This document shows, in pieces, positions 8,736 to 17,517 of a stretch of DNA of 48,800 bases. The stretch is from positions 1-48,800 of the forward strand of contig NZ_BBYR01000082.1 of assembly GCF_001293525.1 (NCBI RefSeq), written 5' to 3'. The notes beneath the pieces are model-generated. The model ran no database searches. It saw only the letters and a program-made list of their open reading frames with translations, and was not told where the DNA came from. This DNA comes from Pseudideonella sakaiensis (GTDB lineage Bacteria > Pseudomonadota > Gammaproteobacteria > Burkholderiales > Burkholderiaceae_C). Positions within the stretch are counted from its first letter, which is position 1, and every line of letters starts with the position of its first letter. A program made the translations under genes and the position numbers.

Positions 8736-10949
8736 ATGAGCACCGCATCCACCGACTTCATTCCCGTGCACGGCCTGCAGGTGGCCGGCGTGCTGAAGCG
8801 CTTCGTCGACGAGCAGGTGCTGCCCGGCACCGGCGTCGAGCCGGCCGCCTTCTGGTCCGGCTTCGACCGCCTGGTGCACGAGCTGGCGCCGAAGAACGCC
8901 GCGCTGCTCGCCGAGCGCGACCGCCTGCAGGGCGAGCTGGACCGCTGGCACCAGGCCCACCCGGGCCCGATCACCGACCTGCCGGCCTACCGCAGCTTCC
9001 TGCAGGAGATCGGCTACCTCGTGCCGGTGCCCGCCGGCGCGGCGGCGAGCACCACGAACGTCGACGACGAGCTGGCAGTGCAGGCCGGGCCGCAGCTGGT
9101 GGTGCCGATCCTGAACGCACGCTACGCGCTGAACGCGGCGAACGCGCGCTGGGGCTCGCTGTACGACGCGCTCTACGGCACCGACGCGATCCCCGAGACC
9201 GACGGCGCGGTGCGCGGCAAGGGCTACAACCCGGTGCGCGGCGCGAAGGTCATCGCCTACGCGCGCCAGGTGCTCGACCAGGCCGCGCCGCTGGCCGACG
9301 GCTCGCACCGCGACGCCACCGGCTACGCGGTCGAGGACGGCGTGCTGCGCGTCGCGCTGGCCAACGGCCGCCGCAGTGGCCTGGCCGAGCCGGCGCAGTT
9401 CGTCGGCTACCAGGGCGACGCCGCCGCGCCCTCGTCGGTGCTGCTGCGCCACCACGGCATCCACCTGGACCTGCAGATCGACCGCAGCTCGGCCATCGGC
9501 AAGACCGACGCCGCGGGCGTCTCGGACCTGGTGATGGAGTCCGCGCTGTCGACCATCCTCGACCTGGAGGACTCGGTCGCGGTGGTGGACGCCGAGGACA
9601 AGGTCGTCGCCTACGCGAACTGGCTGGGCATCCTGCGCGGCACGCTGACCGAGGAGGTGGCCAAGGGCGGCAGCCGCTTCACGCGCCGGCTCAACCCGGA
9701 CCGCGTCTACACCGCGCCGGACGGCCAGGGGCAGCTCACGCTGCATGGCCGCTCGCTGATGTTCGTGCGCAATGTCGGCCACCTGATGACGAACCCGGCG
9801 ATCCGCTGGGGCGGCGGCCAGGAGATCCCCGAGGGGATCATGGACGCGGTCATCACCACCACCATCGCGCTGCACGACCTGAAGCGCCTGGGTGAGCCCT
9901 CGATCCGCAACTCGCGCCGCGGCTCGGTCTACATCGTCAAGCCGAAGATGCACGGCCCGGCCGAGGTCGCGTTCGCGGCGGAGCTGTTCACCCACGTCGA
10001 GCAGTTGCTCGGCCTGCCGGCCGACACGGTCAAGCTGGGCATCATGGACGAGGAGCGCCGCACCAGCGTGAACCTCAAGGCCTGCATCGCCGCGGCCGCC
10101 AGCCGCGTGGCCTTCATCAACACCGGCTTCCTCGACCGCACCGGCGACGAGATGCACACCGCGATGCTGGCCGGCCCGATGTTCCGCAAGGGCGACATGA
10201 AGACCAGCGCCTGGATCCAGGCCTACGAGCGCAACAACGTGCTGGTCGGCCTGTCCTGCGGCCTGCGCGGCCGGGCCCAGATCGGCAAGGGCATGTGGGC
10301 CATGCCGGACCTGATGGCCGCGATGCTGGAGCAGAAGATCGCGCACCCGAAGGCCGGCGCCAACACCGCCTGGGTGCCGTCGCCGACGGCGGCCACGCTG
10401 CATGCGCTGCACTACCACCAGGTCGACGTGGCGGCGGTGCAGCGCCAGCTCGAGCAGGTCGATGCCGACGCCGAGCGCGACGACCTGCTGAACCGCCTGC
10501 TGCAGGTGCCGGTGGTGGCCGACGTGACCTGGAGCGCCGCCGACCGCCAGCAGGAGCTGGACAACAATGCCCAGGGCATCCTCGGCTACGTCGTGCGCTG
10601 GATCGACCAGGGCGTGGGCTGCTCGAAGGTGCCGGACATCCACGACGTCGGCCTGATGGAGGACCGCGCGACGCTGCGCATCTCCAGCCAGCACATCGCC
10701 AACTGGCTGCGCCACGGCGTGGTCACCGAGGCGCAGGTGCGCGAGACCTTCGAGCGCATGGCCGCGGTGGTCGACGCGCAGAACGCCGGCGACCCGGCCT
10801 ACCAGCCGATGGCCGGCCACTTCGACACCTCCAGCGCCTACCGCGCCGCCTGCGACCTGGTGTTCAAGGGCCTGGAACAGCCCAGCGGCTACACCGAGCC
10901 GCTGCTGCACGCCTGGCGCCTGAAGGTGAAGGCGGCCGCGCGCGGCTGA
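8736..10949 (+). CDS. glcB: Malate synthase G
   Basis: Condenses glyoxylate with acetyl-CoA to give malate and CoA. It is a cytoplasmic monomer of 737 aa, matching the G isoform (about 720 aa) and not the A form. Diagnostic segments include [30 protein letters not shown] (Mg-binding acidic residues), NRKMHGP-like [12 protein letters not shown], and C-terminal [18 protein letters not shown]. The ATG has an upstream purine-rich gacgaggac site. It shares strand and a short gap with the dehalogenase, so glyoxylate derived from glycolate would feed straight into it. Confidence 0.97.
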   Translation: MSTASTDFIPVHGLQVAGVLKRFVDEQVLPGTGVEPAAFWSGFDRLVHELAPKNAALLAERDRLQGELDRWHQAHPGPITDLPAYRSFLQEIGYLVPVPAGAAASTTNVDDELAVQAGPQLVVPILNARYALNAANARWGSLYDALYGTDAIPETDGAVRGKGYNPVRGAKVIAYARQVLDQAAPLADGSHRDATGYAVEDGVLRVALANGRRSGLAEPAQFVGYQGDAAAPSSVLLRHHGIHLDLQIDRSSAIGKTDAAGVSDLVMESALSTILDLEDSVAVVDAEDKVVAYANWLGILRGTLTEEVAKGGSRFTRRLNPDRVYTAPDGQGQLTLHGRSLMFVRNVGHLMTNPAIRWGGGQEIPEGIMDAVITTTIALHDLKRLGEPSIRNSRRGSVYIVKPKMHGPAEVAFAAELFTHVEQLLGLPADTVKLGIMDEERRTSVNLKACIAAAASRVAFINTGFLDRTGDEMHTAMLAGPMFRKGDMKTSAWIQAYERNNVLVGLSCGLRGRAQIGKGMWAMPDLMAAMLEQKIAHPKAGANTAWVPSPTAATLHALHYHQVDVAAVQRQLEQVDADAERDDLLNRLLQVPVVADVTWSAADRQQELDNNAQGILGYVVRWIDQGVGCSKVPDIHDVGLMEDRATLRISSQHIANWLRHGVVTEAQVRETFERMAAVVDAQNAGDPAYQPMAGHFDTSSAYRAACDLVFKGLEQPSGYTEPLLHAWRLKVKAAARG

Positions 10950-10957
10950 GCCGCGCC

Positions 10958-10977
10958 GCGGGCCGGTCCCGGCCCGC
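10958..10977 (+). terminator. GC hairpin just after glcB
   Basis: Perfect 9-bp stem (10958-10966 with 10969-10977) and a 2-base tc turn, 9 bases after the stop. The central 18 bases are identical to the hairpin at 19342-19359. Confidence 0.45.
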
Positions 10978-11000
10978 GCCCCTGCCGAACATTTCCAGAA

Positions 11001-11029
11001 GGCCCCGGACGCCCCGCGCGTCCGGGGCC
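11001..11029 (+). terminator. Intrinsic-terminator-like hairpin downstream of glcB
   Basis: Perfect 11-bp stem (11001-11011 with 11019-11029), 7-base loop, preceded by aga and followed by the T-rich ttcgtgctt. This is the most classical terminator shape in the window. The rest of 10950-11184 holds no gene; the leader of the next gene lies in it. Confidence 0.65.
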
Positions 11030-11184
11030 TTCGTGCTTGCGCCGGCGTGCGGGCCGAATGTCCCGAGTAACCCCAGCCCGCGTGGGAATTTCCGGGGGCC
11101 GTGCATCCAGTGGCCGTTGCGGCCTCGTAGGGGGGAGGGCGCCGCTGCGGCGGCCTTCCACCCCCCTGACGAAGGAGAACACCG

Positions 11185-12819
11185 ATGACGAACCCGAAGA
11201 CGACGATGCGGACCGCGGCGCTGGCCGCGCTGGTGAGCGGCCTGGCGGCCTGTGGTGGCGGCGATGGCGGCGGCAGCGTGGGCACGCCACCGGCGCCGGC
11301 GCCGGTGGCGGTCGGCAACGTGGTGGCCCTGACCGTGTCCGGCCAGCTGATCTCCTTCGACCGCGCGACGCCCGGCACGCTGGTCGGCAGCGTGGTCGTC
11401 AGCGGCCTGCAGGCCGGCGAGACCCTGCTCGGCATCGACACGCGTCCGGCCGACGGCCGCCTGTACGGCCTCGGCAGCACCGGCCGGCTCTACACGCTGG
11501 ACCCGGCGACCGGCGTCGCGACGCTGAAATCGACGCTGCGCGCGGCCAGCGGCGATGCCTTCACCGCGCTGGCCGGCAGCGAGTTCGGTGTCGACTTCAA
11601 CCCGGTCGCCGACCGGCTGCGCGTGGTCAGCGACACGGGCCAGAACCTGCGCATCAACGTCGACACCGGCGACACCCTCACCGACGGCGCGATCCGCACC
11701 GCCACCGGCAGCGCCCGCGTCTCGGCGGCGGCCTACACCAACAGCTTCGCCGGCACGACCGCGACGGCGCTGTACGACATCGACCCGGTGAGCGGCCTGC
11801 TGCACCTGCAGGATCCGCCGAATGCCGGCAGCCTGGCCGCCGGCGTGCCGCTGGGCGTGACGGCGAGCGCGATCAACGGCTTCGACATCGATGCCCGCAG
11901 CAACACCGGCTATGCCGTGATGACGGTGGCCGACGTGACCGCGCTGTACCGCGTGGACCTGGGCGCGACGGCGAACGCCGCGGTGCGCATCGGCCCGGTG
12001 GCCGCGGGGCAGCCGCTGCGCGGCCTGGCGCTGATGCAGCCGGCGGCGCCGCGGGCCGTCGGGCTGACGGCTGACAACCGGCTGGTCGCCTTCGACCCGT
12101 CCGCGCCCAACACGCTGACCGCGACCGTCGCGATCACCGGCCTGGCGGCCGGCGAGTCGGTGCTGGGCATCGACGTGCGCCCGGCCGACCGCCTGCTCTA
12201 TGCGCTCGGCAGCACGGGCCGGATCTACACGGTCGATCCCGCCACCGGCGCCGCGACGGCCAAGAGCACGCTGGCGGCCGATCCGGCCGACGCCACGGCC
12301 CCGTATGCCGGCCTGAGCGGCACGGTCTACAGCGTCGACTTCAACCCGGTGGCCGACCGCCTGCGCGTGATCACCGACACCGGCGTGAGCCTGCGCATCA
12401 ACGTGGACAGCGGCGTGACGATCACCGACGGGTCGATCAACCGCGCCGGGGTCGCGCCGCGCGTGGTCGCCGCGGCCTACACCAATGCCTTCGCCGGCAC
12501 CCCGTCGACGGTGCTGTTCGACATCGACGCCGTGTCCGGCGTGCTCGCCCGCCAGGACCCGCCGAACGAGGGCACGCTGGTGGACCTGGGCCCGCTCGGA
12601 CAGGCGGTGAACGGCCCGGTCGCCTTCGACATCGCCGGCGGGGCCAACGGCCTGGTGCTGGCGGCGCTGGCGCCGTCCGCGGGCGGGCCGTCGACGCTGT
12701 ACACGGTGTCGCTCACGACCGGCGCGCTCAGCCTCTACCGCAACACCGGCGACCCGGCGCTGTCGCGCATCGGTGGCGCGAACGGGCCGGCGCTGCGCGA
12801 CCTGGCGATCCGCTTCTGA
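11185..12819 (+). CDS. Lipoprotein with two tandem DUF4394 domains
   Basis: Predicted lipoprotein of 544 aa with a lipobox ending in C23 (SGLAAC) and a Gly-rich linker. DUF4394 then occurs twice: about residues 45-285 and 290-544. The repeats align throughout, for example GETLLGIDTRPADGRLYGLG with GESVLGIDVRPADRLLYALG, and VDFNPVADRLRVVSDTG with VDFNPVADRLRVITDTG. The pattern of DPATG, SGQL and FDIDAVSG strands suggests a beta-propeller-like surface protein. DUF4394 has no established function. The start has a strong ribosome-binding site (gaaggag). It is flanked by terminators on both sides and is probably monocistronic. Confidence 0.85.
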   Translation: MTNPKTTMRTAALAALVSGLAACGGGDGGGSVGTPPAPAPVAVGNVVALTVSGQLISFDRATPGTLVGSVVVSGLQAGETLLGIDTRPADGRLYGLGSTGRLYTLDPATGVATLKSTLRAASGDAFTALAGSEFGVDFNPVADRLRVVSDTGQNLRINVDTGDTLTDGAIRTATGSARVSAAAYTNSFAGTTATALYDIDPVSGLLHLQDPPNAGSLAAGVPLGVTASAINGFDIDARSNTGYAVMTVADVTALYRVDLGATANAAVRIGPVAAGQPLRGLALMQPAAPRAVGLTADNRLVAFDPSAPNTLTATVAITGLAAGESVLGIDVRPADRLLYALGSTGRIYTVDPATGAATAKSTLAADPADATAPYAGLSGTVYSVDFNPVADRLRVITDTGVSLRINVDSGVTITDGSINRAGVAPRVVAAAYTNAFAGTPSTVLFDIDAVSGVLARQDPPNEGTLVDLGPLGQAVNGPVAFDIAGGANGLVLAALAPSAGGPSTLYTVSLTTGALSLYRNTGDPALSRIGGANGPALRDLAIRF

Positions 12820-12860
12820 CCGTCTCCGGCGCCGCGCCGCCCGCGCTCGAGAAAGTGCCG

Positions 12861-12896
12861 GCCCCCCACGGGGGGCGGGCCGGGCACCCGCCCGGC
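12861..12896. terminator. Double hairpin between convergent DUF4394 and hemP genes
   Basis: Two adjacent stems: a 7-bp stem 12861-12867 with 12870-12876 (2-base loop), and a 7-bp stem 12879-12885 with 12890-12896. Both are GC-only and lie in an 87-base convergent gap, so they may act bidirectionally. Confidence 0.45.
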
Positions 12897-12906
12897 TCCA
12901 GGGGCG

Positions 12907-13116
12907 CTACTTGGTGAGGATCAGCTTGCCCAGCGCGGTGCGGCGCAGCCGGTAGACGGCGTCGCCGTGGGTGATCTCGACCTCGGGGCGGCCGTCGAAC
13001 AGCTGCTCGCTGTGCAGGCGGCGCGGCGGCGTCGGGCCGGGCGCCGCCGGCGACGTGGCGGCCGGTGTGGCATCGTCCGGCCGGCCAGGCGGGGGGTGGG
13101 GCAGGTGGGCAGGCAT
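12907..13116 (-). CDS. hemP: Hemin uptake protein HemP
   Basis: Small protein of 69 aa. The C-terminal half is the HemP domain: LHSEQLFDGRPEVEITHGDA and VYRLRRTALGKLILTK. The N-terminal ~33 residues are Pro/Ala-rich and variable, as is usual. HemP genes are normally Fur-controlled and sit beside haem uptake genes; in Burkholderia HemP has been reported to act as an activator of haem uptake. No receptor or transporter gene is present here, so hemP stands alone. A Fur-like site lies just upstream (13130-13148). Confidence 0.88.
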   Translation of the reverse strand: MPAHLPHPPPGRPDDATPAATSPAAPGPTPPRRLHSEQLFDGRPEVEITHGDAVYRLRRTALGKLILTK

Positions 13117-13129
13117 CTGCAGCGAATGT

Positions 13130-13148
13130 AATAAGAATGGTTCGCATT
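13130..13148 (-). promoter_or_regulatory. Fur-box-like site upstream of hemP
   Basis: On the minus strand the 19 bases read AATGCGAACCATTCTTATT, an imperfect palindrome similar to the AT-rich Fur boxes seen before hemP in other betaproteobacteria. It is the most AT-rich patch in its neighbourhood and begins 14 bases upstream of the hemP start. The divergent flavoprotein gene starts 85 bases away and could be affected too. Confidence 0.5.
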
Positions 13149-13232
13149 TTCAAGGGGTCGGCGGCGTGGCGTGACCCCGACGGCCTCCGAGGTATGCTCG
13201 CCCGCCTCCCGTTTCCGCCCCCCCGCCTGCCC

Positions 13233-14555
13233 GTGCCGACCGAGTCCTCCGCCCCCGTTGCCCGGCCGCCGGCCGCCGCGGAACCGGGCCTGAACCGGCC
13301 GCTGGCCGAGCTGCCGGCGGCCTGCGAGGTGCTCGTCGTCGGCGCCGGCCCGGCCGGCAGCGCGGCCGCGCGCGTGCTGGCGCAGGCCGGGCTCGACGTG
13401 GTGCTGGTCGACCAGCACGCCTTCCCGCGCGACAAGGTCTGCGGCGACGGGCTGATCCCCGATGCCCACCGCGCGCTCGAACGCCTCGGCCTGCTCGACG
13501 AGGTGATGGCGCAGGCCCACGCCGTCGACCACATGACCGCAGTCGCGCCGCGCGGCGGCCGGGTCGACGTGCCCGGGCGGCTGGCGGTGCTGCCGCGCCG
13601 CATCCTGGACCTGATCCTGTGCCGTGCCGCCGTCGAGGCCGGCGCGCGCCTGCACGCACCGCTGCGCTTCGTCGCGCCGCTCGAGGAGGCGGGCCCGCAC
13701 GGCCCGGTGGTGGTCGGCGCGCGGCTGTCGGCCGGCGGCCAGGAGCGCAGCCTGCGCGCGCGCCACGTGGTGCTGGCCACCGGCGCGGTGCCGCAGGCGC
13801 TGCGCGCGGCCGGGATGTGCCTGCGGCGCGCGCCGAGCGGCGTGGCGCTGCGCGGCTACCTGCGCCACCGCACGCTGGCGGCGCCGCCGAGCGGCCTGGT
13901 GGTGGTCTGGCACCGGCGGCTGCCGAACGGCTACGGTTGGATCTTTCCCTGCGGCGACGGCCTGTACAACATCGGCGTCGGCGTCGAGCACCGCCATGCG
14001 CGGCGTGACGACGCGGCCGCCGACGCGCCCGACGGCATGGGCGACGTCAACCTGCGCGCGATGCTCGAGGATTTCGGCCGCATCCACCCGCTGGCCGGTA
14101 CGCTGTTGCGCGACGGCGCCTGGGAATCGCCGCTGAAGGGCGCGCCGCTGCGCTGTTCGCTGAGCGGAGCGCGCTATGCGCGGCCCGGGCTGCTGGTGGC
14201 GGGCGAGGCCCTCGGCAGCACCTACGCGCTCACCGGCGAAGGCATCGGCAAGGCGCTCGAGACCGGCGTGCTCGCGGCCGACCGGCTGATCGAGGCGCGC
14301 CGCGCCGGCTGGGACGAGGCCACGCTGGTGGCGCGCCACGCCGAGGCCATCGCCGCGCTGCAGCCGCGGCACGACGTCTACGAGCGCGCCTGCATCGTCA
14401 ACCGCCGGCCCTGGCTGGCCGACCTCGTGGTCTGGAGCGCGCGGCGCAGCCCGCGGCGCATCCGCCGGCTGAGCGGCATCCTCGACGAGACCGACCTGCC
14501 GAGCGAACTCGTCTCGTGGCGCAGCTGGCTGCGCCTGCTGGTGCGCCGTGACTGA
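13233..14555 (+). CDS. Geranylgeranyl-reductase-family FAD oxidoreductase, copy 1
   Basis: Flavoprotein of about 440 aa in the GG-reductase/FixC-like group A monooxygenase-fold family. The N-terminal dinucleotide-binding motif is CEVLVVGAGPAGSAAARVLA. The family hallmark FPRDKVCGDGLIPDAHRALE follows, then the second FAD motif region GLLVAGEALGSTYALTGEGI. It lacks the KPCGG-type signature of BchP/ChlP, so it is probably not the bacteriochlorophyll geranylgeranyl reductase. The GTG at 13233 was chosen; ATG 13194 is possible but overlaps a TATGCT sequence that looks like a -10 element. The next gene is a close paralogue overlapping by 8 bases. Confidence 0.8.
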   Translation: MPTESSAPVARPPAAAEPGLNRPLAELPAACEVLVVGAGPAGSAAARVLAQAGLDVVLVDQHAFPRDKVCGDGLIPDAHRALERLGLLDEVMAQAHAVDHMTAVAPRGGRVDVPGRLAVLPRRILDLILCRAAVEAGARLHAPLRFVAPLEEAGPHGPVVVGARLSAGGQERSLRARHVVLATGAVPQALRAAGMCLRRAPSGVALRGYLRHRTLAAPPSGLVVVWHRRLPNGYGWIFPCGDGLYNIGVGVEHRHARRDDAAADAPDGMGDVNLRAMLEDFGRIHPLAGTLLRDGAWESPLKGAPLRCSLSGARYARPGLLVAGEALGSTYALTGEGIGKALETGVLAADRLIEARRAGWDEATLVARHAEAIAALQPRHDVYERACIVNRRPWLADLVVWSARRSPRRIRRLSGILDETDLPSELVSWRSWLRLLVRRD

Positions 14556-15831
14556 GCCCGGCCCCGGCGGTACCCCGGACCCGCTGCCCGCGCGCTGCGA
14601 GGTGCTGGTGGTCGGCGCCGGGCCGGCGGGCAGTGCCGCGGCGCGGGTGCTGGCGCAGGCCGGGCGCGACGTGCTGCTGGTCGACCAGGCGGGCTTCCCG
14701 CGCGACAAGGTCTGCGGCGACGCGCTGATCCCCGACGCGCACCGTGTGCTCGAGCGCCTCGGCCTGCTGGACCGCGTGCTGGCCGAGGCGCTGCGCGTGC
14801 CGGCGGTGCGCATGCGCGGCCCGCGCGGCGGCGAGGTGGCGGTGCCGGGCCGGCTGGCGGTGCTGCCGCGGCGGCGGCTGGACGCGCTGCTGGCGGGCGC
14901 GGCGGTCGAGGCCGGCGCGCGCCTGGCCACCCCCTGGCGCTTCGTCGGCACGCTCGAGCACGGCAGCCGCGTGGTCGGCGCCCGCCTCGCCGCGCGCGAC
15001 GGCCGCCCGGCGGCGGTCGAGGCGCGCTGGACGCTGCTGGCCACCGGCGCGCGGCCGCAGGCCCTGCGCGATGCCGGCCTGGCCGCTGCGCGCGGGCCCA
15101 GCGGCGTGTCGATGCGCGCCTACCTTCATCATCCGGAGGCGCTGGCGCGCTGGCCGATGCCGAGCATGTTCTGGCACGGCGCGCTTCGGCCGGGCTACGG
15201 CTGGGTCTTCCCCGGCCCCGGCGGCGTGTTCAACCTCGGCGTCTACGTGACCGGCCGCGATGCCGCGGGCGGGGCGCGCGGCGCGCTGCCCTCGCTGCAC
15301 CGGCTGTTCGAGCGCTTCGTCGCGCTGCACCCGCCGGTGCGCGCGCTGGTCGACGGTGGCCGCTGGCTCGGCCCGTTCAAGGGTGCGCCGCTGCGCTGCT
15401 CGCTGCGCGGGGCCGAGGCCGGGCGGCCCGGCCTGTGGCCGATCGGCGAGGCCGCGGGCAGCAGCTACCTGTTGTCGGGCGAAGGCATCGGCAAGGCGCT
15501 GGAGACCGGCCTGCTGGCGGCCGAGGCCCTGCTGGCCGACGGCGCCGCGGCGCTGGCCCTGCCGCCGCCGGGGGGCGCTGCCGGCGCGGCGGACGCCGCC
15601 GCCGAGCGCCGTCGCGCCGCCGCGTGGGCGGCGCTCGCGCCGCACTACCGCGCCTACGAGCGCGGCGACCTCGCGAACCGCCAGCCCTGGCTGATCGACG
15701 TGCTGGCCTGGGCGGTGCGCCGCCGCCCGGCCCGCCTCGACACGCTGGCCGCGATCCTCGACGAACGCCACGTGCCGCAGGCGCGACCCGGGCCGGCGCT
15801 GCTGGCGCGATTGCTGCTGGGCCGCCGCTGA
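14548..15831 (+). CDS. Geranylgeranyl-reductase-family FAD oxidoreductase, copy 2
   Basis: Paralogue of the preceding gene, 427 aa, starting with GTG inside the last codons of copy 1. It has the same order of motifs: CEVLVVGAGPAGSAAARVLA, FPRDKVCGDALIPDAHRVLE, RPGYGWVFPGPGG and LSGEGIGKALETGLLAAEAL. The two proteins align over their whole length, including the C-terminal RRRPARL-ILDE region, so the pair arose by tandem duplication. Copy 2 has an Ala-rich insertion (about residues 335-355) absent from copy 1. The substrate is unknown; reduction of an isoprenoid or lipid double bond, or hydroxylation, would fit the family. Confidence 0.82.
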   Translation: MTEPGPGGTPDPLPARCEVLVVGAGPAGSAAARVLAQAGRDVLLVDQAGFPRDKVCGDALIPDAHRVLERLGLLDRVLAEALRVPAVRMRGPRGGEVAVPGRLAVLPRRRLDALLAGAAVEAGARLATPWRFVGTLEHGSRVVGARLAARDGRPAAVEARWTLLATGARPQALRDAGLAAARGPSGVSMRAYLHHPEALARWPMPSMFWHGALRPGYGWVFPGPGGVFNLGVYVTGRDAAGGARGALPSLHRLFERFVALHPPVRALVDGGRWLGPFKGAPLRCSLRGAEAGRPGLWPIGEAAGSSYLLSGEGIGKALETGLLAAEALLADGAAALALPPPGGAAGAADAAAERRRAAAWAALAPHYRAYERGDLANRQPWLIDVLAWAVRRRPARLDTLAAILDERHVPQARPGPALLARLLLGRR

Positions 15832-15852
15832 AGACGCCGAGGACCCTCCGCG

Positions 15853-16626
15853 ATGTGCCAGCTCCTGGGCCTGAACGCCAACGTGCCCACCGACATCGTG
15901 TTCAGCTTCACCGGCTTCGCCTGCCGGGCGGAGGAACACAAGGACGGCTTCGGCATCGCCTTCTTCGAGCAGCGCGGCGTGCGCCTGTTCGTGGACCCGG
16001 CCAGCGCGGTGGGCTCGCCGGTGGCCGACATGATCCGGCGCTACCCGATCCGCTCCAGCCACATCCTCGCCCACATCCGCAAGGCCACGCAGGGCCGGGT
16101 CGCGCTGGAGAACACCCACCCCTTCGTGCGCGAGCTGTGGGGGCGCTACTGGGTGTTCGCGCACAACGGCAACCTGGTCGGCCACGCGCCGCGGCTGCAC
16201 GCCAGCTTCCAGCCGGTCGGCCAGACCGACAGCGAGCGCGCCTTCTGCTGGCTGATGCAGGAGCTGGCGAAGGCGCACGCCGCGCTGCCGTCGGTGCCGG
16301 AGCTCACCGCCACGCTGCGCGAGCTCGTGCCGGGCGTCGCGGCCCACGGGACCTTCAACTTCATGCTGAGCAACGGCGAGGCGCTGTGGGCGCACGCCTC
16401 CACGCGCCTGGCGTGGATCGTCCGGCAGCAGCCCTTCGGCCGCGCCCAGCTGCAGGACCGCGACCTGAGCATCGACTTCGCCGAGCACACCACCCCGCAG
16501 GACCGCGTGGCCGTGATCGCCACCGAGCCGCTGACCACGAACGAAGCCTGGACCGCCTTCGCGCCCGGCGAGCTGATCGCCTTCGTCGACGGTGCGCCGC
16601 TGGCCGCGGCCGGGGCCGCCGCGTGA
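15853..16626 (+). CDS. Class II glutamine amidotransferase (YafJ-like)
   Basis: Single-domain N-terminal-nucleophile amidohydrolase of 257 aa. After Met removal Cys2 (MCQLLGLNANV) becomes the catalytic residue. Family motifs include EEHKDGFGIAFFE, SSHILAHIRKATQG, FAHNGNLVGHAP and QTDSERAFCWLM. The fold is that of GATase type 2 proteins such as YafJ/EgtC, which lack a synthetase domain. The substrate of this stand-alone group is largely unknown. It starts 21 bases after the flavoprotein stop and may be co-transcribed with the pair. Confidence 0.88.
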   Translation: MCQLLGLNANVPTDIVFSFTGFACRAEEHKDGFGIAFFEQRGVRLFVDPASAVGSPVADMIRRYPIRSSHILAHIRKATQGRVALENTHPFVRELWGRYWVFAHNGNLVGHAPRLHASFQPVGQTDSERAFCWLMQELAKAHAALPSVPELTATLRELVPGVAAHGTFNFMLSNGEALWAHASTRLAWIVRQQPFGRAQLQDRDLSIDFAEHTTPQDRVAVIATEPLTTNEAWTAFAPGELIAFVDGAPLAAAGAAA

Positions 16627-16651
16627 GACTCCCCCCTCGCGCGGCACGCAG

Positions 16652-16666
16652 CCCCCTTGCCGGGGG
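16652..16666 (+). terminator. Short C/G hairpin after the amidotransferase gene
   Basis: 5-bp C/G stem (16652-16656 with 16662-16666) and a ttgcc loop, 25 bases past the stop. Weak evidence. Confidence 0.25.
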
Positions 16667-16710
16667 GGTGGCCGCGGTCCAGAATCGGGCGTTCCCTTTC
16701 CAAGCCTGAC

Positions 16711-17517
16711 ATGACCACCCAGACCGAGGGCTCGCCGATCCACGCGCTCGTGGCGGACGACGACGAGGGATCGCGCCGCGCGCTGGTGCGCGCGCTGGCC
16801 GCCATCTGGCCGGGCCTGCGCCAGCACCAGGCCGTCGACGGCATCGAGGCCTGGGACGGCTTCCTCGAGCACGAGCCGGCGCTGTGCTTCCTGGACGTGC
16901 GCATGCCCGGCCTGACCGGCATCGAGGTGGCGCAGCGCATCGGCGACCGCGCCCCGGTCGTGTTCGTGATGGCGCCGAACGACCGAGCCCTGCCGACCTT
17001 CCAGGCCGACGGCGTGCCGCACCTGCTGAAGCCGCTCGATGCCGCCCGCCTCGCCGAGGTCGTGGTCGGCCTGCAGCAGCGCCTCGCGCCCGGCCACCGG
17101 GCCCAGCTGCCCAGCCTGGACCGCCTGCTCGACCGGCTCGCCGGCCAGCTGCGCCGGCCCGCGCCGCTGGAGGTGGTCGAGACGGTCGAGGGCAGCCAGG
17201 CCGCGCGGCTGCTGCGGGTGGACGACGTCATCTACTTCGAGGCGGATGCCCGCTGCACCCGCGCGGTGTCGCGCGACGGCGAGGCCCTGATCCGCACGCC
17301 GCTGAAGGAGCTGGCGGCCCAGCTCGACCCGCTGCGTTTCCGCCAGATCCACCGCTTCGTCGTGGTCAACGAGCGGCACATTTCGCACACCGAGCGGCTG
17401 GACGAGCAGACGATGGTGCTGTCGCTGCGCGACCGGCCGCGCACGCTGCCGGTGGCCCGGCATTTCCAGCCGCAGTTCCTCGCGGCGGCCCGCGTGCCGG
17501 CCACCGGCGACGCGTGA
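16711..17517 (+). CDS. LytTR-type response regulator
   Basis: Transcription factor of 268 aa. The N-terminal receiver domain (about 10-125) has the acidic cluster VADDDEG, phospho-acceptor D62 (FLDVRMPG) and the conserved Lys in HLLKPLD. The C-terminal LytTR DNA-binding domain (about 160-260) carries LLRVDDVIYFEADARCTRAV, the PLKELAAQLDP segment and FRQIHRFVVVNERHI. Unusually, the switch Thr/Ser expected after VVFV is Met (VVFVMAPND), and the following aromatic position is Pro. No histidine kinase gene is adjacent. The stop overlaps the start of the M14 peptidase gene by one base (TGATG). Confidence 0.9.
   Translation: MTTQTEGSPIHALVADDDEGSRRALVRALAAIWPGLRQHQAVDGIEAWDGFLEHEPALCFLDVRMPGLTGIEVAQRIGDRAPVVFVMAPNDRALPTFQADGVPHLLKPLDAARLAEVVVGLQQRLAPGHRAQLPSLDRLLDRLAGQLRRPAPLEVVETVEGSQAARLLRVDDVIYFEADARCTRAVSRDGEALIRTPLKELAAQLDPLRFRQIHRFVVVNERHISHTERLDEQTMVLSLRDRPRTLPVARHFQPQFLAAARVPATGDA

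Noticed and set aside
7911-11480. Very long minus-strand open frame opposite malate synthase (1189 codons).
   Set aside because: It is antisense to a certain gene, rich in Arg/His/Ala/Val as expected for a GC-rich shadow frame, and has no recognisable domain. The same applies to long antisense frames at 14398-17463, 20916-23555 and 3310-4995.
13233-15831. Tandem flavoproteins as bchP, given bchE/bchJ in the same window.
   Set aside because: The N-terminal CGD hallmark is FPRDKVCGD, not the KPCGG type of BchP, and the genes are 10 kb away from bchEJ on the other strand.
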